The translations under genes and the position numbers were made by a program. From an uncultured Bacteroidales bacterium (GTDB taxonomy: Bacteria; Bacteroidota; Bacteroidia; Bacteroidales; P3), in contig OMWJ01000005.1 of NCBI GenBank assembly GCA_900314725.1, positions 1 through 64,000 on the forward strand: a stretch of DNA of 64,000 nucleotides. Direction: 5' to 3'. Positions 54,251-61,687 of the stretch are shown here, piece by piece (positions within the stretch are counted from its first letter, which is position 1; every line of letters begins with the position of its first letter). The notes under the pieces were generated by a model. The model did not search any database. It worked only from the letters and a program-made list of their open reading frames with translations, and was not told where the DNA came from.

Positions 54251-55405
54251 ATGAGCAAAAGGGTATTTGTTTCGGGCTGTTATGATATGTTGCATAGTGG
54301 ACATGTAGCTTTTTTTAAAGAGGCAAGTCAATATGGAGATTTATATGTCGGTATAGGTTCGGATAAAACAATATTAGAACTAAAAAATCGCCGAACAATT
54401 AACTCGGAACGCGAAAGGCTATATATGGTTAAAGCTATACGTTATGTTAAAGATGCTTGCATTAACACGGGTAGCGGAATGATGGATTTTATAGAAAGTG
54501 TAGATAGATTCAAACCGGATATTTTTGTTGTAAATACTGATGGCTTAACCAAAGAGAAAGAAGATTTTTGCAGACAAAGAGGAATTGAACTTATAGTTTT
54601 AAAACGTTTGCCAGAAGAAGGATTAGAACCAAGAAGCACAACTTCTTTGCGCGCAAAAGTTAAGTCTCAACTTCCTTATCGTTTAGATTTGGCTGGTACG
54701 TGGATTGACCAACCTTTTGTTTCATCTCTTCATTCTGGTTGGGCTTTAACAGTTTCTTTGGAACCAACAATAGAGTTTAACGAGAGAAGTGGAATGAGTA
54801 CTTCTACACGAAATGCTATAAAAAAACTTTTTCCTTTTCATTTACCCGATTATGATCCTGAACTATTAGCAAAATTAGTTTTTTGTTTTGAAAATGAACC
54901 TAATGCACAGCAATATGTTTCTGGTGCTCAAGATTCAATAGGTATATGTATGCCAGGCTTAGTCAGACATTTTTATGAGGGAAAATATTGGCCAACTAAA
55001 ATAGAAACTTGTTTAGATGAAAGTATTCTTTCTTGGTTAGAAAATCATATTTGTATGGTTCATACTTTTGAAAGAGAAGAAGATACAAAAGTTGATACCA
55101 ATACAAATATTACAAAGCAAGGAGTAGAGAGACTGAGTATGGCAGCAGAAAACTGTTGGCAAGCAATAATGAATAAAAATTTAGATGCTTTTGCTAAAAG
55201 TTTTCAACAATCTTTTGAAGCACAGGTTGCAATGTTCCCTAATATGATACCTGATAAAATAAGACCATATATAGATAAGTACGCTTCTCAATCCTTAGCT
55301 CTTAAACTCTCAGGTGCTGGTGGAGGAGGGTATATTGCTATGGTTGTTGATAAACCTTTGGAAGAGGCTATAAGAATAAAGATAAGAAGACAAGATAATA
55401 TGTAA
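54251..55405 (+). CDS. Fused nucleotidyltransferase and GHMP-type sugar kinase
   Basis: 384 residues with two parts. Residues 1-130 are a cytidylyltransferase-like domain: VFVSGCYDMLHSGHVAFFKEASQYGDLYVGIGSD with the HxGH motif, and the closing RSTTSLR (ISSTxIR-like). Residues 138-384 are a GHMP kinase: PYRLDLAGTWIDQPFV, QQYVSGAQDSIGICMPGL and KLSGAGGGGYIAMV. A kinase that phosphorylates a free sugar, plus a transferase that activates it, would make a nucleotide sugar in one protein, like the FKP fucose enzyme but with a different transferase fold. The next gene is a sugar mutarotase, which supports that idea. Substrate unknown (L-fucose, L-rhamnose or a heptose are candidates). Confidence 0.8.
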   Translation: MSKRVFVSGCYDMLHSGHVAFFKEASQYGDLYVGIGSDKTILELKNRRTINSERERLYMVKAIRYVKDACINTGSGMMDFIESVDRFKPDIFVVNTDGLTKEKEDFCRQRGIELIVLKRLPEEGLEPRSTTSLRAKVKSQLPYRLDLAGTWIDQPFVSSLHSGWALTVSLEPTIEFNERSGMSTSTRNAIKKLFPFHLPDYDPELLAKLVFCFENEPNAQQYVSGAQDSIGICMPGLVRHFYEGKYWPTKIETCLDESILSWLENHICMVHTFEREEDTKVDTNTNITKQGVERLSMAAENCWQAIMNKNLDAFAKSFQQSFEAQVAMFPNMIPDKIRPYIDKYASQSLALKLSGAGGGGYIAMVVDKPLEEAIRIKIRRQDNM

Positions 55406-55412
55406 TTTTGTT

Positions 55413-55742
55413 ATGAAACGATATTGTCAAACCTTAGAATTGAAAAACGATAAATCCTTAATAGAGCAATATGTTAAGGCTCATCAAAACGTATGGCAGG
55501 AAGTTAAAGACGGTCAAAAGGAAGTTGGCATTTTAGATATGCAAATCTATATTTATGACAATAGGTTGTTTATGATAGTAGATACTATAGATGATTTTGA
55601 TTGGGAAAGAGACATGGAGCGTTTGTCTAATTTGCCTCGTCAGAAAGAATGGGAAGCATACGTTTCACAGTTTCAAGGCTGTAGTCCTGATGCTACATCT
55701 AAAGACAAATGGCAGTTGATGAATAAGATATTTCAATTGTGA
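55413..55742 (+). CDS. rhaM: L-rhamnose mutarotase-like protein
   Basis: 109 residues of the RhaM/RhaU fold: RYCQTLELKNDKSLIEQYVKAHQNVWQEVKDGQKEVGILDMQIYIYDNRLFMIVDT and the C-terminal WEAYVSQFQGCSPDATSKDKWQLMNKIFQL. The catalytic His lies in AHQNVW. Such enzymes exchange alpha and beta anomers of L-rhamnose or related deoxysugars. It begins 7 nt after the nucleotidyltransferase/kinase fusion, so it probably supplies the anomer that the kinase uses. The sugar may be other than rhamnose. Confidence 0.8.
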   Translation: MKRYCQTLELKNDKSLIEQYVKAHQNVWQEVKDGQKEVGILDMQIYIYDNRLFMIVDTIDDFDWERDMERLSNLPRQKEWEAYVSQFQGCSPDATSKDKWQLMNKIFQL

Positions 55743-55809
55743 TTTTATTTTTTTTATTTGAAATTATGAATATTTATAGGTTAAAAATAAGTAGATAGAT
55801 AAAATTTTG

Positions 55810-55817
55810 TACTTTTG
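55810..55817 (+). promoter_or_regulatory. -7 promoter box for the Nfn-type fusion gene
   Basis: TACTTTTG, 49 nt before the start codon; no TTG at the expected spacing. Confidence 0.5.
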
Positions 55818-55866
55818 CAAATCACTAAATAAAATAGAAAATTAACCTTAAAAAGAAATAAATAAA

Positions 55867-58125
55867 ATGTTTAAGATACTACAAAGAGAGCAACTAACAG
55901 AAAATATAGTACTCTTAAAGGTCAAAGCACCTAACGTTGCAAAGAAATGCCAGCCTGGTCAATTCGTTATAGTAGTGGAGGATGAAAAAGATGAAAGACT
56001 TCCTTTTACTATCTGCGATTTTGACAGAGAAGAAGAAACCATAACTTTGGTTATTCAAATAGTTGGAGACGGTTCTAAAAAACTTTGTCAAAAGCAAGCA
56101 GGAGAATATCTTAGAGATATAGCAGGACCATTAGGGAATGCAAGTGAAATGCTTGAACAAGTGGAAGAATTGAAAGATAAGAACGTGGTGTTTGTTGCTG
56201 GAGGTTTGGGAACTGCACCTGTTTATCCTCAAGCAAAATGGGCTAAACAAAATGGTATTAAGCATGATGTTATCATTGGAACAAAATCTCACTCTACTCT
56301 TATTTATGAAAAAGAAATGCAAGAGGTTAGTGATAATCTTTATGTTTGTACTGATGATGGTAGTTATGGTTTTCATGGAATGGTTACTAATTGTTTAGAA
56401 GATTTAGTAACGAATAAAGGAAAACACTATGACCTTTGCATAGCTATTGGTCCTATGATAATGATGAAGTTTGTTTGTTTGATGACACAAAAACTTGGTA
56501 TTAAAACTATTGTTTCTCTTAACTCTCTTATGGTAGATGGAACAGGAATGTGCGGTGCTTGTAGAGTAAGTGTTGGTGGAGAAATGAAGTTTGCTTGTAT
56601 TGACGGACCAGAGTTTGATGGACATAAAGTAGATTTTGATGAAGCAATGAAGCGTCAGAGAATGTTTCCTCCTCACAAAATAGCTTTCAATACAGAAGAT
56701 CATAAATGTAATCTTACTGCTGCTGTTGAACAGTCTTTAGCAGAGTTTGATAAAAAGAAACGTGTTCCTGTTCGTGAGCAAGAACCAGATGTAAGAAACA
56801 AAAATTTTGAAGAAGTTTGTTTTGGTTATAATGATCAAGAAGCAAAACTTGAAGCTTCTCGTTGCTTAAACTGTAAAGTTCCTCAATGTGTTAAAGCTTG
56901 TCCTGTAAATATTAATATTCCTGCTTTCATTCAAAAGATAAAAGAAGGTGATAATAAAGAATCAATAAGAATAATACATGAAAGTAGTACTCTTCCTGCT
57001 ATCTGTGGTAGAGTATGTCCTCAAGAAAGTCAATGTGAAGGCTCTTGTATAATGGGCAAAAAGAATGATCCTGTCGCAATAGGTAAGTTAGAAAGATATG
57101 TTGCTGATTGGGCAAGAGAGAATAATGTTACTGAAGAAGTAAATATTAAGAAAAACGGAGTTAAGATTGCTGTTGTTGGTAGTGGTCCTTCTTCATTAGC
57201 TTGTAGTAGTGATTTAGCTAAGATGGGATATGAGGTTACTATTTTTGAAGCATTACACAGAAGTGGTGGTGTGTTGAGTTATGGTATTCCAGAATTTCGT
57301 CTGCCAAAGTCAAAGGTTGTTGAAAAAGAGATAGAAGAAGTAACCAAACTTGGAGTAGAAATAAAGTGTGATGTACTTATAGGCAAAAGCGTTACCATAG
57401 ATGATTTATTTGATATGGGATACAAAGCTGTTTATATTGCTTCTGGTGCTGGTACTCCTAAGTTTATGAATATAGGTGGTATTAATCTTAATGGTGTAGT
57501 ATCTGCTAATGAGTTCTTAACAAGAGTAAATCTTATGAAAGCTTATCGTTCAGATTATGAAACACCTGTTTTTGTTGGTAAGAAGACTGTTGTTGTCGGA
57601 GGAGGTAATGTTGCTATGGACGGAGCAAGAAGTGCTAAACGTTTAGGTTCTGATGTAACAATAGTTTATAGACGTACTATGGACGAAATGCCTGCAAGAA
57701 AAGAGGAAGTACATCATGCTGTAGAAGAAGGAATACATTTTAAGACATTAACCAATCCTGTAGAAATACTTGCAGATGAAAACGGTTGGGTAAAAGGTAT
57801 AAGATGTATTGAAATGGAACTTGGAGAACCTGATGAAAGCGGCAGAAGAAGACCTATAGAAAAGAAAGGTTCAGAGTTTGAAATAGAATGTGATTGTGTT
57901 ATTATGGCTCTTGGAACAGATGCAAATAAACTTATCACATCTACAACAGACAACCTGGAAACAAATAAACGAGGAAATATAGTAGCAGATGATAAACAGG
58001 CTACTTCTCGTAAAGGTGTTTTTGCAGGAGGTGATATAGTTAGTGGTGCTGCTACTGTTATCCTTGCAATGGGTGCAGGAAAAGTTGCTGCAAAGAGTAT
58101 AGACGAATATATTAAATCATTATAA
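55867..58125 (+). CDS. Fused NfnA-NfnB-type NADH-dependent ferredoxin:NADP oxidoreductase
   Basis: 752 residues joining two proteins that are separate in many anaerobes. Residues 1-280 are a ferredoxin reductase/PyrK-like domain: LPFTICDFDREEETITLVIQ (FAD), VFVAGGLGTAPVYPQAKWA (NAD) and the [2Fe-2S] site MCGACRVSVGGEMKFAC. Residues 300-752 are a small glutamate synthase-like domain: [4Fe-4S] ligands in SRCLNCKVPQCVKACPV and CGRVCPQESQCEGSC, FAD motif VVGSGPSSLACSSDLAKMGYEVTIFE, and NADPH motif VVGGGNVAMDGARSAKRLGS. The pair is the electron-bifurcating Nfn layout. Together with hydABC it balances NADH, NADPH and ferredoxin. Alternatives are sulfide dehydrogenase or glutamate synthase, which the sequence cannot exclude. 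Confidence 0.87.
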   Translation: MFKILQREQLTENIVLLKVKAPNVAKKCQPGQFVIVVEDEKDERLPFTICDFDREEETITLVIQIVGDGSKKLCQKQAGEYLRDIAGPLGNASEMLEQVEELKDKNVVFVAGGLGTAPVYPQAKWAKQNGIKHDVIIGTKSHSTLIYEKEMQEVSDNLYVCTDDGSYGFHGMVTNCLEDLVTNKGKHYDLCIAIGPMIMMKFVCLMTQKLGIKTIVSLNSLMVDGTGMCGACRVSVGGEMKFACIDGPEFDGHKVDFDEAMKRQRMFPPHKIAFNTEDHKCNLTAAVEQSLAEFDKKKRVPVREQEPDVRNKNFEEVCFGYNDQEAKLEASRCLNCKVPQCVKACPVNINIPAFIQKIKEGDNKESIRIIHESSTLPAICGRVCPQESQCEGSCIMGKKNDPVAIGKLERYVADWARENNVTEEVNIKKNGVKIAVVGSGPSSLACSSDLAKMGYEVTIFEALHRSGGVLSYGIPEFRLPKSKVVEKEIEEVTKLGVEIKCDVLIGKSVTIDDLFDMGYKAVYIASGAGTPKFMNIGGINLNGVVSANEFLTRVNLMKAYRSDYETPVFVGKKTVVVGGGNVAMDGARSAKRLGSDVTIVYRRTMDEMPARKEEVHHAVEEGIHFKTLTNPVEILADENGWVKGIRCIEMELGEPDESGRRRPIEKKGSEFEIECDCVIMALGTDANKLITSTTDNLETNKRGNIVADDKQATSRKGVFAGGDIVSGAATVILAMGAGKVAAKSIDEYIKSL

Positions 58126-58164
58126 GTGTCAAACATCTAATGAATGTTTTGCATATTCATTTCT
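58126..58164 (+). repeat. Hairpin just after the Nfn gene, similar to one after sufB
   Basis: GTCAAAC...GTTTTGCA with AAACAT/ATGTTT arms, right after the stop codon. It resembles the sequence after sufB at 27187-27212. Confidence 0.35.
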
Positions 58165-58214
58165 ATAGCGTTTAAGAAGGGTGAATAGAATAAACCAATC
58201 TAAACTATAAAATG

Positions 58215-58248
58215 AAAAACGGACTAAGCATTAAACTTAGTCCGTTTT
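58215..58248. terminator. Bidirectional terminator between the Nfn gene and htpG
   Basis: A perfect 13-bp inverted repeat, AAAACGGACTAAG with CTTAGTCCGTTTT (58216-58228 with 58236-58248), flanked by A-run and T-run, between two convergent genes. Confidence 0.85.
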
Positions 58249-58263
58249 GATAATATATGTTAT

Positions 58264-60162
58264 TTATTTTATAATCTTAGTGCTACGCTTTATAAACTCA
58301 TCTAATTCTTCTCCTTTTAACAAGCCATGAGAAAGCAAAGCTAAGTCTTTTAGTTGGGAGATTACTTCTTTTTGATGTTCTATATCGTTGGATTGAAGTA
58401 TATCCCAAATCAAAGGATGATTAGTGTTGATAACAAGATTATAACTTTCAGGCATATCTCCATATAATCCCATCATTCCACCACCACCTATTTCACTCAT
58501 TTCTTTCATTCTTCTCATAAACTCATTTTGAGTTATTGTTACAGGCTGAGTTGTCTCTTCTAATGAATCTGTTTGTGTAGTAAATTTCTTGGTATCCAAG
58601 TTTTGTTCAAACAATTCTTTGATTTTCTTAGTCTCTTCTTCTGAAAGTTTAGAAGGAATCTTCTCATCTTTCTCTATTATCTTGTTGATAACGTCAGAAT
58701 CTATACGAACAAATCTTGCACCACTAAATTTCTGCTCCAACATATTAATAAAATGAGAATCCAATATTCCGTCCATTAGTAAAACATCATAGCCTTTATC
58801 TTTGGCGGCTTTGATATAAGCGTACTGCTCATCAGTATTCTTTGCATAAAGATAGATAAGGGTCTTGTTTTTGTCAGTCTGCAAAGGCTCTATCTTCTTT
58901 TTGTAGTCCTCAAAGTTGAAAAACTCTCCATCAGTATTCTTTAACTGATAGACTTTCTCCATTCTTTCGTAGAACTTTTCATCAGAGAGCATACCATATT
59001 CAATAAATACTTTCAAATCATCCCATTTCTTTAAGAAATCTTCTCTGTCGTTTTTGGATATTTCTTCTAATTTGTCTGCTACTTTTTTAGAGATATGAGA
59101 AGAAATCTTCTTTACATTACTATCACTTTGAAGATATGAACGAGAAACATTCAAAGGAATATCTGGAGAATCCAAAACTCCTCTTAATAACATCATATAT
59201 TGAGGAACAACACCTTCAACACTATCTGTTACAAAAACCTGATTGCAATACAACTGAATCTTCTCTAATGTAGGATCAATATTACGTTTTACCTTAGGAA
59301 AGTAAAGGATACCCGTTAGATTAAAAGGATAATCAACATTAAGATGAATATGGAATAATGGGTCTTCAAAATTCATAGGATACAAATCGTGGTAAAACTT
59401 GTTGTAATCCTCATCCTTTAACTCATTAGGTTTGCGTTTCCATAATGGATTAGTATCGTTGATTATTCTGTCTTGTTCTTTTTCTACACGTTTAGGATTT
59501 CCGTCTTTGTCTTTTTCTGTTTCGCTATCTACCCATACTTTTTCTTTTCCAAAGCGAATAGGTATAGGCATAAACTTACAATATTTCTTCAATAGAGAAA
59601 GTATCTTGCTTTCTTCCAAAAACTCTTCACAATCCTCGCTGATATGCATTACTATTTCAGTACCACGATCTTTTTTGTCATAATCTTCTATTGAATATTC
59701 AGTGTCTCCATCGCAAGTCCAATGAACAGCAGGTGTGTCTTGATAAGATTTGGTAAATATCTCTACTTGTTTAGAAACCATAAAAGAGGAGAAGAATCCT
59801 AAACCAAAATGACCTATTAAAGCATTAGCTTCTGCTTCACTTTTACCCTTAAAGTTTTCAAGAAATTCCTCTGCACCTGAAAAAGCAATCTGAGTAATAT
59901 ACTTTTCAACCTCTTCTTTACTCATTCCAATACCTCTGTCTATAACTTTTAGAGTCTTGGCTTTTTTATCTACAATAACATCTATTGTTAAATCGCCTAA
60001 CTCTCCCTTTACTTGTCCAAGAGAAGAAAGAGTTTTTAGTTTTTGAGAAGCATCTACAGCATTGGAAACAATCTCTCTAAGAAATATTTCGTGGTCAGAA
60101 TATAAAAACTTTTTAATCACCGGAAATATATTCTCTGTCTTTACATTAATTTGTCCTTTCAT
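58264..60162 (-). CDS. htpG: Chaperone HtpG (Hsp90 family)
   Basis: 632 residues from the ATG at 60162 (MKGQINVKTENIFPVIKKF); an upstream in-frame start at 60231 adds a low-complexity Asn/Lys stretch and is rejected. The ATP-binding domain shows REIVSNAVDASQKL, KVIDRGIGMSKEEVEKYI, and GHFGLGFFSSFMV; the middle domain has FEDPLFHIHLNVDYPFNLTGILYFPK and RGVLDSPDIPLNVSRSYLQSD. It is a cytoplasmic, ATP-driven protein-folding helper. A 17-bp palindrome (60241-60257) lies 79 bases upstream and may be an operator. Confidence 0.96.
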   Translation of the reverse strand: MKGQINVKTENIFPVIKKFLYSDHEIFLREIVSNAVDASQKLKTLSSLGQVKGELGDLTIDVIVDKKAKTLKVIDRGIGMSKEEVEKYITQIAFSGAEEFLENFKGKSEAEANALIGHFGLGFFSSFMVSKQVEIFTKSYQDTPAVHWTCDGDTEYSIEDYDKKDRGTEIVMHISEDCEEFLEESKILSLLKKYCKFMPIPIRFGKEKVWVDSETEKDKDGNPKRVEKEQDRIINDTNPLWKRKPNELKDEDYNKFYHDLYPMNFEDPLFHIHLNVDYPFNLTGILYFPKVKRNIDPTLEKIQLYCNQVFVTDSVEGVVPQYMMLLRGVLDSPDIPLNVSRSYLQSDSNVKKISSHISKKVADKLEEISKNDREDFLKKWDDLKVFIEYGMLSDEKFYERMEKVYQLKNTDGEFFNFEDYKKKIEPLQTDKNKTLIYLYAKNTDEQYAYIKAAKDKGYDVLLMDGILDSHFINMLEQKFSGARFVRIDSDVINKIIEKDEKIPSKLSEEETKKIKELFEQNLDTKKFTTQTDSLEETTQPVTITQNEFMRRMKEMSEIGGGGMMGLYGDMPESYNLVINTNHPLIWDILQSNDIEHQKEVISQLKDLALLSHGLLKGEELDEFIKRSTKIIK

Positions 60163-60240
60163 CTTTATCGTATTTTTATTGTTATTATTTTCGTTACAAA
60201 AACATAAGGTATTAATCAAAAGATATTCCACAGAAAAGAA

Positions 60241-60257
60241 TATGACATTTTGTCATA
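60241..60257. promoter_or_regulatory. 17-bp palindrome upstream of htpG (candidate operator)
   Basis: TATGAC-ATTTT-GTCATA, 6-bp perfect arms around 5 bases, 79 bases upstream of the htpG start. It does not resemble the CIRCE element. Confidence 0.45.
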
Positions 60258-60288
60258 AAAGTTCTTTTTGAGAGTTTATTTTCTTTTG

Positions 60289-60440
60289 ATGAAAAAAGAG
60301 TTGGTTTTAAAAATTTAAATCTTGATGTTTAGGGTGTAAAGAGTTGGTTTTAATTTTTTAAAATCAACTCTTTTTTACGTAAAATCTAAGACTTTGAAAA
60401 ATAAGCTTTTGATGTTCTTGTTTTATAAAAGAGTGTTGGT
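60289..60440 (+). repeat. Intergenic 21-22 nt repeat array, locus E
   Basis: Units include AAAAAAGAGTTGGTTTT, AAATCTTGATGTTTA, TAAAGAGTTGGTTTT, an inverted copy AAAATCAACTCTTTTTT, and worn copies. The 14-mer AAAGAGTTGGTTTT occurs at 60295-60308 and 60338-60351, and also in locus C. Unlike A-D it lies between two divergent genes, so it is not simply a 3'-end element. Confidence 0.65.
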
Positions 60441-60561
60441 TGAAAATCTTCAATCATCTTTATTGACGATGTTGGAAGTTGTGTTGCTTTTGCTGAAAGA
60501 GTATAATAATATGTAGGATTTTACGTTATACACTTTAGTAATAAAAATAAAAGACAAAACG

Positions 60562-61440
60562 ATGAGAAATATTATTAATTATTTATTGGTAGTTTGTTGC
60601 TTGGTATTACTTTCTTCTTGCAACAACAAAAAAGAACAGGAATTAAGAGAACAGCATCTTAAAGATTCTTTCAATAACCTGATTACTGCACAAAAGAATG
60701 AAATAGAGACCATGTTTGCGCAGATGAAAGATATAGATGATAATCTAAATGATATAGCTTCTCAATACATAGAACTGCAAAAACTTACAAACAAAGCAGG
60801 CGATGTAGATGAAAATACTGCAAAAAGTATTGGGATGAAAATAAATGCTATGGCAGATTTGATAGCAAAGGATAAACAAAAACTGATAGCTTTGCAAAAC
60901 AATCTAAGTAAGCAAAAGAATTCATTTGCAGAAAATGCTCGTTTGCAGGAACAGTTGATGATTATCAATAATAGACTTAGAGAAAGAGAAACAGAAATTG
61001 CAGATTTAACTTCTCAACTAAAAGATAAAAACATCAAGATAGATAACTTGAATTCTCAGGTTACTAAGTTGGAGGCAGAGGTAAAGAAGAATAAGTCTGA
61101 ATTAAGCAAAATGGAAGATGAACAATATACGGCATACTTTATTGTAGGTACAAAGAATGAACTAAAGAAAGCTGGAATAATAGATTCTAAAGGTGGATTT
61201 ATTGGTTTAGGAAAAACTTTGACATTGGCTTCTAATAGTAATGTGGAAAATATGCAAAAGATAGATATAAGAAATGTTAGTGAGATACCTCTTGTAGGAA
61301 AGAAATCTAAACTAATAACTCCTCATCCAACAGGCTCCTATACTTTTATAGGAGGAGAAAGCAAAGCCTCTTCAATAAAGATAGAGTCTGCTTCTGCATT
61401 TTGGAAGAATTCTCGTTTGTTAGTTATAATGGTTAAATAA
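60562..61440 (+). CDS. Coiled-coil lipoprotein of unknown function
   Basis: 292 residues. The signal peptide ends in a lipobox LLSSC (C20). Residues about 25-190 are largely helical with heptad-like repeats (QKNEIETMFAQMKDIDDNLNDIASQYIELQKL ... REREIADLTSQLKDKNIKIDNLNSQVTKLEAEVKKNKSEL), a long coiled coil. The C-terminal 100 residues form a separate domain: YTAYFIVGTKNELKKAGIIDSKGGFIGLGKTLTLASNS ... HPTGSYTFIGGESKASSIKIESASAFWKNSRLLVIMV. I have seen this layout in Bacteroidales proteins but cannot name a function. It is anchored to an envelope membrane and no partner gene is adjacent. Confidence 0.8.
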   Translation: MRNIINYLLVVCCLVLLSSCNNKKEQELREQHLKDSFNNLITAQKNEIETMFAQMKDIDDNLNDIASQYIELQKLTNKAGDVDENTAKSIGMKINAMADLIAKDKQKLIALQNNLSKQKNSFAENARLQEQLMIINNRLRERETEIADLTSQLKDKNIKIDNLNSQVTKLEAEVKKNKSELSKMEDEQYTAYFIVGTKNELKKAGIIDSKGGFIGLGKTLTLASNSNVENMQKIDIRNVSEIPLVGKKSKLITPHPTGSYTFIGGESKASSIKIESASAFWKNSRLLVIMVK

Positions 61441-61482
61441 TATACACAATAAGCAGTAGAGAAAAATACTAATTTCTGAGTA

Positions 61483-61513
61483 TTGTGCAGGTTGTAATCT
61501 CAGTGTAATTTTG
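61483..61513 (+). promoter_or_regulatory. Promoter for a possible small RNA or leader before kdd
   Basis: TTG (61483-61485), 20-nt spacer, TAATTTTG (61506-61513), 43 bases past the lipoprotein stop. It is separate from the kdd -7 box at 61634. Confidence 0.5.
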
Positions 61514-61519
61514 CAACGT

Positions 61520-61602
61520 AAAAATAAATAATGTCATACATATATTTTTAAGGTTAATACTTCAAAAGGGTTTTAGTAGTGATTACTGAACCTCTTTTTT
61601 TT
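61520..61602 (+). ncRNA. Candidate small RNA or attenuated leader, about 85 nt
   Basis: The promoter at 61483-61513 is followed by a hairpin (61569-61578 with 61584-61592, 5-nt loop, small bulge) and a run of eight T (61595-61602), which is a normal terminator. A six-codon frame (61531-61551, MSYIYF) is inside. It could be an independent small RNA, an attenuator for kdd, or only the terminator of the lipoprotein gene. Expression is not known. Confidence 0.35.
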
Positions 61603-61633
61603 GCACAACTTTTTTTATGTAAAAAAAAAGTAT

Positions 61634-61641
61634 TAACTTTG
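61634..61641 (+). promoter_or_regulatory. -7 promoter box for kdd
   Basis: TAACTTTG, 46 nt before the kdd start, just after the T-run of the candidate RNA; no TTG at the expected spacing. Confidence 0.5.
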
Positions 61642-61687
61642 CGAGTTGAAAAATAAATAATAGTAATATATAAAAAATATTAAAACA

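Larger units (their letters stand above)
60163..60561. other. Divergent region between htpG and the lipoprotein gene
   Basis: 399 bases without a gene. It holds the 17-bp palindrome (60241-60257) and repeat locus E (60289-60440). No clear TAnnTTTG box was found for either gene. Confidence 0.6.

Noticed and set aside
60163-60231. Longer htpG start
   Set aside because: The extra 23 residues are Asn/Lys-rich and have no match to the conserved HtpG N-terminus, which begins with MKGQINVKTENIF.
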